Source of the DNA: Streptomyces sp. NBC_01381
GTDB taxonomy: Bacteria > Actinomycetota > Actinomycetes > Streptomycetales > Streptomycetaceae
Assembly (NCBI RefSeq): GCF_026340305.1
Contig: NZ_JAPEPI010000002.1
Location: forward strand, 1,798,001 to 1,862,000
DNA length: 64,000 nt
Direction of reading: 5' to 3'
Under the pieces are notes generated by a model that saw nothing but the letters and a program-made list of their open reading frames with translations, was not told the DNA's origin and did not search any database. Positions 32,504-40,454 of this stretch are shown here, piece after piece (the stretch's first letter is position 1; every line of letters starts with the position of its first letter). Position numbers and translations under genes: made by a program.

Positions 32504-34141
32504 TCAGTCCTCGCGCGGGGCGGCACGCTCCACCACGGCCGCCAGATCGAGCGTGTGCGGCAGCGTCCCGAACGCCGCGCCCCAGTCCCCGCCGAGCCGC
32601 GAGGCGCAGAACGCGTCGGCCACCTCCGGGGGCGCGTACCGCACGAGCAGCGAGCCCTGCAGCACCGTCGCCATCCGCTCCACGAGCCGCCGCGCCCGCG
32701 CCTCGACGCCCTCCAGATCGGCCAGTTCGGTCAGCAGGCCCTTGATCGCGCCGTCCAGGCGGTAGTCGGCGCCGCGGGCCGAACCGACCTCCTGGAGAAA
32801 GGCGTTCAGCGCCATCGGCTCCCGTTGCAACGCCCGCAGCACGTCCAGCGCCTGTACGTTCCCCGAGCCCTCCCAGATCGAGTTGAGCGGCGACTCGCGA
32901 AGCAGCCGCGGCATACCCGACTCCTCGACGTAGCCGTTGCCGCCGAGGACTTCGAGCGCCTCCACCGCGTGCGGCGTGCACCGCTTCGTCACCCAGTACT
33001 TCGCGGCCGGCACCGCGATCCGCAGGAACGCCCGCTCCTGCTCGCTCCCGTCGTCGTACGCGGCCGCGAGCCGCAGCGCGAGCGTCGTGGCCGCCTCCGA
33101 CTCCAGGGCCAGATCCGCGAGGACGTTGCGCATCAGCGGCTTGTCGACGAGCTTGCCGCCGAACGCCTCGCGGTACGTGGCGTGGTGCACGGCCTGCGCG
33201 ACGGACTGCCGCATGATCGCCGCCGAGCCGACGACACAGTCGAGCCGCGTCGCCGCCACCATCTCGATGATGGTGCGCACCCCGCGCCCCTCCTCGCCGA
33301 CCCGGCGCGCCCACGTCCCGTCGAACTCGACCTCGCTCGACGCGTTCGACCTATTGCCCAGCTTGTCCTTGAGCCGCTGAATGGCAAAGGCGTTACGCGT
33401 TCCGTCCGCGAGCACACGCGGTACGAGAAAACACGTGAGTCCCGCGTCGGTCTGCGCGAGCACGAGAAATCCGTCGGACATAGGAGCGGAACAGAACCAC
33501 TTGTGCCCCGTCAGCTCATAGGTGCCTTCCTCGGCAAGGGCCCGCGCACGCGTCGTATTCGTCCGTACGTCGCTGCCGCCCTGTTTCTCCGTCATCCCCA
33601 TGCCGAAGAGCACTCCGGCCTTCTGGGATGCGGGCCGAAGACCTTCGTCGTACACCAGAGAAGTCAGTTTCGGCTCCCACTCGGCGGCGAGCGCGGGATC
33701 GGCCCGCAGCGCCGGCACCGCCGCGTGCGTCATCGACACGGGGCAGCCGTGACCCGCCTCCACCTGCGACCACACCAGGAATCCGGCCGCGCGCCGCAGA
33801 TGCCCGCCGGGCCGCACCCACGCGGTGGTGAGCCCCGACGAGACGGCCTTTCCGAGCAGCCTGTGCCACGAGGGATGGAAGGCGACTTCGTCGACGCGAT
33901 GGCCGTATCGGTCATGGGTGTGCAGAACGGGCGGATTCTCATTGGCGAGGAAGCCCCATTCCCGCGCCTGCGCGGAGCCCGCCGCGCGCCCGAGTTCGGA
34001 GAGTTGCTCCTGCGCGGTACTGAGCAGCGCGGGGTCGAGATGCCGTTCGATTCCCTCTACAAGTGCCCGGTCCGCCGTAAAGACGTCATATCCCACCAGG
34101 GGCGGAGCCTGGTTGGTCACGGTGTGGGTGGTGGCTGCCAT
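32504..34141 (-). CDS. AidB-like acyl-CoA dehydrogenase family flavoprotein
   Basis: The 545-residue protein matches the AidB branch of acyl-CoA dehydrogenases in length and motifs: GMGMTEKQGGSDVRTNTT in the FAD-binding middle domain, then EVLGGNGYVEESGMPRLLRE and NSIWEGSGNVQALDVLRAL in the helical domain. E. coli AidB is part of the adaptive response to alkylation damage and binds DNA; the enzyme reaction is unclear. The start was set at 34141, with TACCGT six nt upstream, so the mRNA is probably leaderless. Its -10 box overlaps that of the divergent YihY gene. Confidence 0.88.
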   Translation of the reverse strand: MAATTHTVTNQAPPLVGYDVFTADRALVEGIERHLDPALLSTAQEQLSELGRAAGSAQAREWGFLANENPPVLHTHDRYGHRVDEVAFHPSWHRLLGKAVSSGLTTAWVRPGGHLRRAAGFLVWSQVEAGHGCPVSMTHAAVPALRADPALAAEWEPKLTSLVYDEGLRPASQKAGVLFGMGMTEKQGGSDVRTNTTRARALAEEGTYELTGHKWFCSAPMSDGFLVLAQTDAGLTCFLVPRVLADGTRNAFAIQRLKDKLGNRSNASSEVEFDGTWARRVGEEGRGVRTIIEMVAATRLDCVVGSAAIMRQSVAQAVHHATYREAFGGKLVDKPLMRNVLADLALESEAATTLALRLAAAYDDGSEQERAFLRIAVPAAKYWVTKRCTPHAVEALEVLGGNGYVEESGMPRLLRESPLNSIWEGSGNVQALDVLRALQREPMALNAFLQEVGSARGADYRLDGAIKGLLTELADLEGVEARARRLVERMATVLQGSLLVRYAPPEVADAFCASRLGGDWGAAFGTLPHTLDLAAVVERAAPRED

Positions 34142-34146
34142 GCCGC

Positions 34147-34153
34147 TACGGTA
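34147..34153. promoter_or_regulatory. Shared symmetric -10 element of a divergent leaderless pair
   Basis: TACGGTA contains TACGGT on the plus strand (34147-34152) and TACCGT on the minus strand (34153-34148). Each lies six nt before a start codon, GTG 34159 and ATG 34141. One 7-bp element therefore probably serves as the -10 box of both genes. Confidence 0.7.
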
Positions 34154-34158
34154 AGGAG

Positions 34159-35298
34159 GTGCACCAGGCAAAAGAAACACCCGGGCGGCCGTCGGGCCGC
34201 TGGAACCGGGCCCGCGCTCTCTACAGCAACGTCTCCAAGCGCAGGACTGCCTGGCTGCTGCTCAAAGACACGGTCAACTCATGCGTGGAATACCGGATCC
34301 TGGGCCTGGCGGCCGAGGCGGCGTTCTTCACCCTCCTCTCCGTGCCGCCGCTGCTGCTCAGCCTGATCGGCCTGCTCGCGTACGTGGACCGCTGGACCGG
34401 CGCGAACACGATCGCCAGCGTGGAGAACAACATCCTGGAGGCGTCCCGCACGGTCCTGTCCGACAGGGGCGTCAGCCAGATCGCGCAGCCGATACTGGAG
34501 GACGTGATGCGGGTCGGCAGGCCCGATGTCATCTCCATCGGCTTCCTCTTCGCCCTGTGGTCGGGCTCGCGCGCGGTGAACGTCTTCATCGACACGATCA
34601 CGGTCATGTACGGCCTCGACGGCGCGCGCGGCATCGTCAAGACCCGGCTGCTCGCCTTCGGGCTGTTCATCGTGGCGCTGCTGATCGGTTCGGTGGCGCT
34701 GCCGCTGATGGTGGCGGGGCCCGACGCGGTGGTCCAACTGGTGCCGGGCTCCACGACGGTGGTGCAGATCGTGTACTGGCCGGTGGTGATACTCCTGTCG
34801 ATCATCTTCCTCACGACGCTGTACCACGTGTCAGTGCCGGTGCGCTCGCCCTGGGTGGAGGACATGCCGGGCGCGCTGATCGCCCTCGGCATGTGGGTCC
34901 TCGGCAGCTTCCTTCTCCGCATCTACCTGACCAGCACGGTCGAAGGCCCCACGATCTACGGCTCGTTGGCGGCGCCGGTGGCGGTGCTGCTGTGGATCGG
35001 CGTCTCGGCGTTCGCGGTCCTCGTGGGCGCCGCCGTGAACGCGGCGATCGACCGGGTGTGGCCGTCCGTCGCCACGGCGGCGGCGCGGGCCGCGAATGAG
35101 CGGATCCGTGAGGCGCGGGCGGTGGAGATGGTTGCTCGCGCCGCCGCCGCGCGGGAAGCGGCGGACCCCGACGATCCGGACATGCCCTCCGAGTTCCCCG
35201 AGCGCTGGTCGCGGTTCCTTCCGCCGGACGATGTGTCGTCGCGGCTGCGGACGCATGCGAAGCGGAACGGGGGCGAGGAGGAGCCGCCGCCGGAGTAG
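34159..35298 (+). CDS. YihY/BrkB family membrane protein
   Basis: The 379-residue inner-membrane protein has about six helices and the UPF0761 pattern: EYRILGLAAEAAFFTLLSVPPLLLSLIG near residue 50, ALWSGSRAVNVFIDTI, and PGALIALGMWVLGSFLLRIYL. The family is widespread but its function is not settled; it is not an RNase despite the old name RNase BN. The 80-residue C-terminal tail is charged and cytoplasmic. GTG 34159 is the first codon after a TACGGT box, consistent with leaderless translation. Confidence 0.88.
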   Translation: MHQAKETPGRPSGRWNRARALYSNVSKRRTAWLLLKDTVNSCVEYRILGLAAEAAFFTLLSVPPLLLSLIGLLAYVDRWTGANTIASVENNILEASRTVLSDRGVSQIAQPILEDVMRVGRPDVISIGFLFALWSGSRAVNVFIDTITVMYGLDGARGIVKTRLLAFGLFIVALLIGSVALPLMVAGPDAVVQLVPGSTTVVQIVYWPVVILLSIIFLTTLYHVSVPVRSPWVEDMPGALIALGMWVLGSFLLRIYLTSTVEGPTIYGSLAAPVAVLLWIGVSAFAVLVGAAVNAAIDRVWPSVATAAARAANERIREARAVEMVARAAAAREAADPDDPDMPSEFPERWSRFLPPDDVSSRLRTHAKRNGGEEEPPPE

Positions 35299-35340
35299 CG
35301 CACCGCAGATCACCGGCTTCGCCGAGTTCGTCCTCAAACT

Positions 35341-35411
35341 CCCCCAAGCTCTTAAAGAGCAGGGGGGACCCCCTCGACGGGCTGGATTCTCCAGCCCGTC
35401 CGGCGTTTGAG
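35341..35411. repeat. Compound hairpin; dispersed intergenic repeat
   Basis: CCCCC-AA-GCTCT-TAA-AGAGC-A-GGGGG is followed by a second stem, GACGGGCTGG-ATTCT-CCAGCCCGTC (35376-35400). The last 21 nt (35391-35411) are identical to 9777-9797. It lies between two convergent genes and probably terminates both. Confidence 0.75.
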
Positions 35412-35421
35412 GGCATCTTGT

Positions 35422-36291
35422 TCACGCCTTCCAGATGCCCAGTTCCGCATGCTCCCGAGCGAAATCCGCGAAGTCACGCGGGGCACGCCCCAGAATCCGC
35501 TGAACCCCCTCGGAGAGGCGCGCATTGCGCCCATCCAGATTCGTCTCGAAGAGTTCGATCAGGAATTCCGCCTCCTCCGCCGGCACCCCGTACTCCGTGA
35601 GAGCACCCCCGTACTCCCGGGCGGAAACCGGCACATACCGAATCTCCCGCCCCGCAGCCGCCGAAATCTCCGCCACCGCGTCCCGGAACGACAGCAAGCG
35701 TCCCCCGGATACCTCCACCACCTGCCCCGCGTAGCGGTCGTCCGCCGCGCCCAGCACCGCCACCACCACATCCGCGATGTCCCGCGTGTCGATGAACGGT
35801 TCGAGCACCTCCCCGGCAGGGAACACCAGCTCCCCGGCCCGCATCCCGTCGAGCAGCGGCGCCTCGCTGAAGTTCTGGGCGAACCAGCTGGCCCGTACGA
35901 CCGTCCACTGCGCGCCGGACTCCCGCACCGCCCGCTCGGCCGGCTCCGCCTGGTCCTCGCCCCGTGCCGAGAGCAGCACGATCCGGCGCACACCGAGCGC
36001 CACCGCCTGCCGGGCCAGCGCGCCCACCGCGTCGCCCGCGCCGGGCGCCCCGACGTCCGGCTGGTACGCGAGGTACGCCGCGTCCGCGCCCCGCAGCGCT
36101 GCCTCCCACGTCGTGGGGTCGTACCAGTCGAAGCGCACCGCGCCCGACCGCGAAGCGGCCCGCACCGTGAACCCGGCCGCCTCGGCGGCCTCCGCGACCC
36201 GGCGCCCGGTCTTGCCGGAAGCGCCCGTGACCAACACCGTCTTGTTCTGCGACTGCTGTGCCTGCTGCGTGTTCAACGCGTTCTCTGTCAT
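35422..36291 (-). CDS. NmrA-like NAD(P)-binding reductase
   Basis: The 289-residue atypical SDR has the nucleotide motif TVLVTGASGKTGRRVAEAA, VRRIVLLSARG and WTVVRASWFAQNFSEA. The catalytic Tyr-x3-Lys is not clear, as in NmrA-type redox sensors and NAD(P)H-dependent quinone reductases. It is transcribed away from the AraC-type gene at 36372, a common regulator/target layout. Start ATG 36291. Confidence 0.85.
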   Translation of the reverse strand: MTENALNTQQAQQSQNKTVLVTGASGKTGRRVAEAAEAAGFTVRAASRSGAVRFDWYDPTTWEAALRGADAAYLAYQPDVGAPGAGDAVGALARQAVALGVRRIVLLSARGEDQAEPAERAVRESGAQWTVVRASWFAQNFSEAPLLDGMRAGELVFPAGEVLEPFIDTRDIADVVVAVLGAADDRYAGQVVEVSGGRLLSFRDAVAEISAAAGREIRYVPVSAREYGGALTEYGVPAEEAEFLIELFETNLDGRNARLSEGVQRILGRAPRDFADFAREHAELGIWKA

Positions 36292-36371
36292 GACTTCAGT
36301 GAACTGCCTCGCGCCACAAGTAACCATCCGTCAGGGGCTCACCCCCATACGCGTGCGTCTACGCTTCCGGT

Positions 36372-37310
36372 ATGGACGTACTCGCAGGCTTGCTGGAGGG
36401 CCCGCGCGCGCGGGGAGCCTTCATGATCCGGGCGTGCTTCGAACCGCCCTGGTCGGTCCGCATCGCGGACGAAGCGCCGCTCTCGGTGATGATCATGGTC
36501 CGTGGCACTGCCTGGATCGTGCCCGAGGACGGGGCCGCGCCCCAGCTGATCCGCCCCGGCGACGTCGCCATCGCCCGCGGCCCCGACCACTACACCTGCG
36601 CCGACGACCCGGCGACGCGACCGCTCGCCGAGATCCAGCCGGGCGAGCGCTGCACGCCGCTGGGCGGCGCCCCGTTCGGGCAGTACAAGGATCTGGGTCT
36701 GCGGGCCTGGGGGCAGTCGCTCGACAGTCCTGTCGAGATGCTGATCGGGACCTATCAGGCGCGCGGCGAGATCACCGGACGGCTGCTCGACGCGCTGCCC
36801 CCGCTGCTCGTGCTGCCCACCGACGTGTGGGACTGCCCGCTCACCCCGCTGCTCGCCGACGAGATCGCCAAGGACGAGCCGGGCCAGGACGTCGTCCTCG
36901 ACCGGCTGCTCGACCTGCTGATGATCGCCTCGCTGCGCGCCTGGTTCTCGCGGCCGGAGGCGGCGGCCCCCGCCTGGTACAAGGCGATGGGCGACCCGGT
37001 CGTGGGGCAGGCGATCCGGCTGCTCCAGGATGATCCGGCGCACCCCTGGACCATCGCCGCGCTCGCCGCGAAGGCGGGGGTCTCGCGGGCCGCGCTCGCC
37101 CGGCGGTTCACCGAACTCGTGGGCGAGCCGCCGATGGCGTATCTGACGGGCTGGCGGCTCGCGCTCGCCGCCGATCTGCTGCGGGACGGCGAGCAGACGA
37201 TCGCCGCGATCGCCCGCCGCGTCGGGTACGGCAGCGCGTTCGCCCTGTCCAGCGCCTTCAAGCGGGTGTACGGGGTCAGCCCCCAGGAACACCGGTCGCG
37301 AGCGGCGTAG
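36372..37310 (+). CDS. AraC-family regulator with N-terminal cupin
   Basis: The 312-residue regulator has a cupin-type sensor domain (AraC cupin_6, residues 1-195) and a C-terminal double helix-turn-helix (210-310): WTIAALAAKAGVSRAALARRF and IAAIARRVGYGSAFALSSAFKRVYG. TACGCT at 36360-36365 lies six nt before the ATG, so it is leaderless. It probably controls the divergent NmrA-like gene. Its TAG stop is part of the -10 box (TAGCGT) of the next gene. Confidence 0.9.
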   Translation: MDVLAGLLEGPRARGAFMIRACFEPPWSVRIADEAPLSVMIMVRGTAWIVPEDGAAPQLIRPGDVAIARGPDHYTCADDPATRPLAEIQPGERCTPLGGAPFGQYKDLGLRAWGQSLDSPVEMLIGTYQARGEITGRLLDALPPLLVLPTDVWDCPLTPLLADEIAKDEPGQDVVLDRLLDLLMIASLRAWFSRPEAAAPAWYKAMGDPVVGQAIRLLQDDPAHPWTIAALAAKAGVSRAALARRFTELVGEPPMAYLTGWRLALAADLLRDGEQTIAAIARRVGYGSAFALSSAFKRVYGVSPQEHRSRAA

Positions 37311-37320
37311 CGTGGCAGGC

Positions 37321-38022
37321 ATGGTGTACGCCGAGCGGCCGTCCCGCGTGGCCGGCGCGGTGCTGTGGACCCGCACCGGCGCCGCCGACGCCCGGAGCGT
37401 GCGGCCCGTCCTGCCCGACGGCTGCATGGACCTGCTCTGGTCCGGCGGCAGGCTCCTGGTCGCGGGCCCTGACACCCGCGCGTACCACCCGGGTCCGGAG
37501 GCGGCCGCCGACCGTTACGTCGGCATCCGCTTCTACCCCGGCACCGCCCCCGCCTTCCTCGGTGTCCCCGCGCACGAACTGCGCGACCGGCGCGTCGAGT
37601 TGGCCGACCTGTGGCCGTCCGCCGAGGCGCGCAGGCTGACCGAGCGGATGGACGCGGCCCGGGACCCGGTGACCGCCCTGGAGTCCCTCGCCCTGGAGCG
37701 CGCGGGCCGCGCGGAGCCGCCGGACCCGCTGATCGCGTACGTCGTCAAGTCCCTTGAGGCGGGGCGGAGCATCGCGGCGACCGCCGCGGAGGCGGGCGTC
37801 AACACCCGCCTCCTGCACCGGCGTTCACTCGCCGCGTTCGGCTACGGCCCCAAGACCCTCGGCCGGGTGCTGCGACTGCAGCGCGCACTCGCCCTGGCCT
37901 GGGAAGGAGTGCCGTACGCGCAGACCGCGGCCGTCGCGGGCTTCGCCGACCAGGCCCATCTGGCCCGCGACGTCAAGGAGTTGACGGGAATGCCGCTGGG
38001 CGAACTACTGCGCGGACGCTAG
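37321..38022 (+). CDS. AraC-type regulator with short DUF6597-like N-domain
   Basis: The 233-residue regulator starts with a DUF6597-like domain (VLPDGCMDLLWSGGRLLVAGPDT) and ends in an AraC-like HTH (about 140-230; VAGFADQAHLARDVKELTGMP). TAGCGT (37308-37313), whose first three bases are the previous stop codon, lies seven nt before the ATG, indicating a leaderless mRNA. It overlaps the convergent VOC gene by 18 nt. Its target is unknown. Confidence 0.85.
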   Translation: MVYAERPSRVAGAVLWTRTGAADARSVRPVLPDGCMDLLWSGGRLLVAGPDTRAYHPGPEAAADRYVGIRFYPGTAPAFLGVPAHELRDRRVELADLWPSAEARRLTERMDAARDPVTALESLALERAGRAEPPDPLIAYVVKSLEAGRSIAATAAEAGVNTRLLHRRSLAAFGYGPKTLGRVLRLQRALALAWEGVPYAQTAAVAGFADQAHLARDVKELTGMPLGELLRGR

Positions 38023-38418
38023 AGGCGCGAACAGGTCCACGCCATTGCCATCCGGGTCCAGGACGGTCGCGTACCGCTGGCCCCACGCCGCGTCGAACGG
38101 CTTGAGCTCACTGCGATATCCGGCACCGGTCAGCTCCGCGAAGGCGGCGTCGACGCCCCCGGGTGTCTCGCAGTGGAAGGCGAGACCGATGCGGCCCGCG
38201 CCCTGCGGCGGCTCCCAGTCCTGGACGAACGAGCGGATCGTCTCCTCCGTGTCGAAGGCGATCCGCAGACCGCCCGGCAGTGCCGCCTCCACATGCGGTT
38301 GGCGGTCAGATCCGGCCGGGAAGTCGAGACCTAGGCGGCGGTAGAATTCAAGGGCGGCGGCCATGTCCGAGACGACGAGGCCGACGAGATCGAAGCGGGG
38401 CGTGATGTTCGTGTTCAT
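38005..38418 (-). CDS. VOC-family (glyoxalase-like) protein
   Basis: The 137-residue protein has the beta-alpha-beta-beta-beta pattern of the vicinal oxygen chelate family: FDLVGLVVSDMAAALEFYRRLGLDFP at the start, and RIGLAFHCETP and ATVLDPDGNGVDLF later. Members include glyoxalases, dioxygenases and bleomycin-binding proteins. The role here is unknown. TACGCT lies seven nt upstream on its strand, so ATG 38418 is a leaderless start. Confidence 0.87.
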   Translation of the reverse strand: MNTNITPRFDLVGLVVSDMAAALEFYRRLGLDFPAGSDRQPHVEAALPGGLRIAFDTEETIRSFVQDWEPPQGAGRIGLAFHCETPGGVDAAFAELTGAGYRSELKPFDAAWGQRYATVLDPDGNGVDLFAPLASAQ

Positions 38419-38552
38419 GCCTCGCAGCGTAGGCAGCGGCCCCGGCCCCGGTCTTGAAGGAAACGGACGCCGCGCCACTCCTTGCCGCCGCCCGCTCACG
38501 GTCGTACATGTGCAGAGAAGGCACGTACGGGCCGACACGGGAGATGACCGAC

Positions 38553-39212
38553 ATGTGCGCCATGCCCACGGCGACCGCACCGAGCAAGTACCCGCCTAGC
38601 CCCGTACGCCTGGAGGCCGATTACGCCCCCGCGCTCTCCCGCTGGCTCTGGCTGGTGAAGTGGCTGCTCGCGATACCGCACTACGTCGTGCTGCTCTTCC
38701 TCTGGATCGGCTTCCTCCTGGTCACCGTCGTGGCGTTCTTCGCGGTCCTGATCACCGGCGGTTATCCGCGGGCGCTGTTCGACTTCAACGTCGGTGTGCT
38801 GCGCTGGAGTTGGCGCGTCGAGTACTACGCGTACGGATCGCTCGGCACCGACCGCTATCCGCCCTTCACCCTGCGGGACGTCCCCGACTATCCGGCCCAC
38901 CTGGACATCGCGCACCCCGAGCACCTCTCCCGCGGCCTGGTCCTCGTCAAGAGCTGGCTGCTCGTCCTGCCCCAGCTCCTGGTGGCCGCGCTGATGTCGG
39001 GCGGCTACCGCTTCAACGGCGGGCTCGCCGGGCTCCTCGCCTTCTACGCCGGAGTCTCGCTGCTCTTCACGGGCCGCTACCCGCGGGGCATGTACGACCT
39101 CAACATGGGTCTGCACCGCTGGGTCGCGCGCGTCATGGCGTACGGCCTGCTGCTCACGGACGTGTATCCGCCGTACCGCCTCGATCAGGGGGAGCGGGAG
39201 CCCCTTGGCTGA
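38553..39212 (+). CDS. DUF4389 membrane protein
   Basis: The 219-residue protein has four or more hydrophobic helices in two similar halves, each ending in a G-x-YPR-(A/G)-x-(F/Y)-D-x-N motif (TGGYPRALFDFNVGVLRW and TGRYPRGMYDLNMGLHRW). This duplication is typical of DUF4389. Its function is not known. ATG 38553 has GGGAG nine nt upstream; ATGs at 38544 and 38562 are alternatives. It is followed after 37 nt by a Nudix gene with its own promoter box. Confidence 0.8.
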   Translation: MCAMPTATAPSKYPPSPVRLEADYAPALSRWLWLVKWLLAIPHYVVLLFLWIGFLLVTVVAFFAVLITGGYPRALFDFNVGVLRWSWRVEYYAYGSLGTDRYPPFTLRDVPDYPAHLDIAHPEHLSRGLVLVKSWLLVLPQLLVAALMSGGYRFNGGLAGLLAFYAGVSLLFTGRYPRGMYDLNMGLHRWVARVMAYGLLLTDVYPPYRLDQGEREPLG

Positions 39213-39249
39213 CTGTCCCGGTCCGCGAATCCTCGCTACGGTGGGAGCC

Positions 39250-39684
39250 ATGGACTTGCCGAGCGACAACCGACTGGCGGCTGCCGTCGTGGCCCACCGA
39301 GGCCGTGTGCTGCTCGTGCGGCGCAGTGAGACGGAGCGATTCCTGCCTCGGGTGTGGGGCGTTCCCTGCGGGAAGCTCGATCCGGACGAGAGTCCGGGCG
39401 CGGGTGTGCTGCGGGAGCTCAAGGAGGAGACCGGGCTGCTCGGCGAGGTGCTGCGCAAGGTCGGCGAGTCGTCCTTCGTCAGCCGGTATCGCGGGCACGA
39501 GGTGAAGAACTGGCAGGACAACTTCCTTGTCAGACCGCTCACTTTCGACGTCTCGCTGCCGCTGCCCGACCAGGAGTACCGCTGGCTCGCCCCCGCCGAC
39601 ATCCGCACGGTCGAGATCGACGACTACAACCGGGACATCGTGGAGCAGGCGTTCAGCGCGACGGCGTTCAGCTCCTGGCGCTGA
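39250..39684 (+). CDS. Nudix hydrolase
   Basis: The 144-residue enzyme has the complete Nudix box GKLDPDESPGAGVLRELKEETGL (G-x5-E-x7-REUxEExGU). It hydrolyses a nucleoside diphosphate linked to another moiety; the substrate is not evident. TACGGT at 39237-39242 lies seven nt before ATG 39250, so translation is probably leaderless. Its end overlaps the convergent cupin gene by 17 nt. Confidence 0.9.
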   Translation: MDLPSDNRLAAAVVAHRGRVLLVRRSETERFLPRVWGVPCGKLDPDESPGAGVLRELKEETGLLGEVLRKVGESSFVSRYRGHEVKNWQDNFLVRPLTFDVSLPLPDQEYRWLAPADIRTVEIDDYNRDIVEQAFSATAFSSWR

Positions 39685-40420
39685 TCAGTGCAAGGAGTGA
39701 CTCCAGTTCGGCCAGATACTCCTTGACTTCCATCGGCCGTTTGGCGACCGCCTCCGCGCGGCCGCCCGCGTCGGCCTCCGCCTCGGCCTCGGCGAACACG
39801 TCCGTGTAGGTCCGCCGCCCCGACCCGGTCTCCAGGAACAGCGTCACCGTCGTCTCCGGCGCGGCGCACCACGCCCGGTGCAGCGCGTACGACGGAAGGC
39901 CGTAGCCGCTGCCCGCCGCGTACTCGGCGTTCTGCGTGAGCCGCAGCCGCGCGGGGCCCGCCGGTTCCAGGAGCCAGTGGCCCTCCTCGTCCGACAGGGA
40001 CTCGCGGTACCAGGACGCCGCGAGCCCGCCGCCGCCCGCGTCCTCCACCGGCTCGTACAGCTCCATCCCCAGGGTGCCCCGCACCACGTAAGAGGCCAGC
40101 GGGGAACGGTGGTTGTGGATGTCCTCGCGGCCCGTCGCGCGGGTGCCCGGATGCCAGATGTGGGCGCGCAGCATGTGCCGCGGACCGCCGTCGACCAGGA
40201 GCAGCTTGTCGAAGCCGAGCACATGGCGGTACGAGAGGAGCGCGCAGCCCGCGGGGTCGCCGACGCCCGTCGCCAGCTCGCGCACCAGGGCCGGGAGCCG
40301 CTCGGGCGCGCCGAGCCGGGCGACGACCGTGCGCGCCGCCCGCACCAGGTCCTCCTCGGGCAGCCCCTCCAGGGTCCCTTCGAGCAGCCGCCGGGCCCCG
40401 TGCACATGCCGACCACCCAT
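39668..40420 (-). CDS. Cupin-fold protein, cysteine-dioxygenase-like
   Basis: The 250-residue protein has a central cupin motif with metal-type His residues in DIHNHRSPLASYVVRGTL and a later YALHRAWCAAPETTVTL, similar to cysteine dioxygenase-like proteins. The substrate is uncertain. ATG 40420 follows a GGGGGAG site by five nt. The C-terminus carries an Ala/Glu-rich acidic stretch. The neighbouring gene to the right is transcribed in the same direction 34 nt away. Confidence 0.6.
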   Translation of the reverse strand: MGGRHVHGARRLLEGTLEGLPEEDLVRAARTVVARLGAPERLPALVRELATGVGDPAGCALLSYRHVLGFDKLLLVDGGPRHMLRAHIWHPGTRATGREDIHNHRSPLASYVVRGTLGMELYEPVEDAGGGGLAASWYRESLSDEEGHWLLEPAGPARLRLTQNAEYAAGSGYGLPSYALHRAWCAAPETTVTLFLETGSGRRTYTDVFAEAEAEADAGGRAEAVAKRPMEVKEYLAELESLLALISARS

Positions 40421-40454
40421 GGTCACTCCCCCTGGTCGCGAGCGCGCCGGAGGA

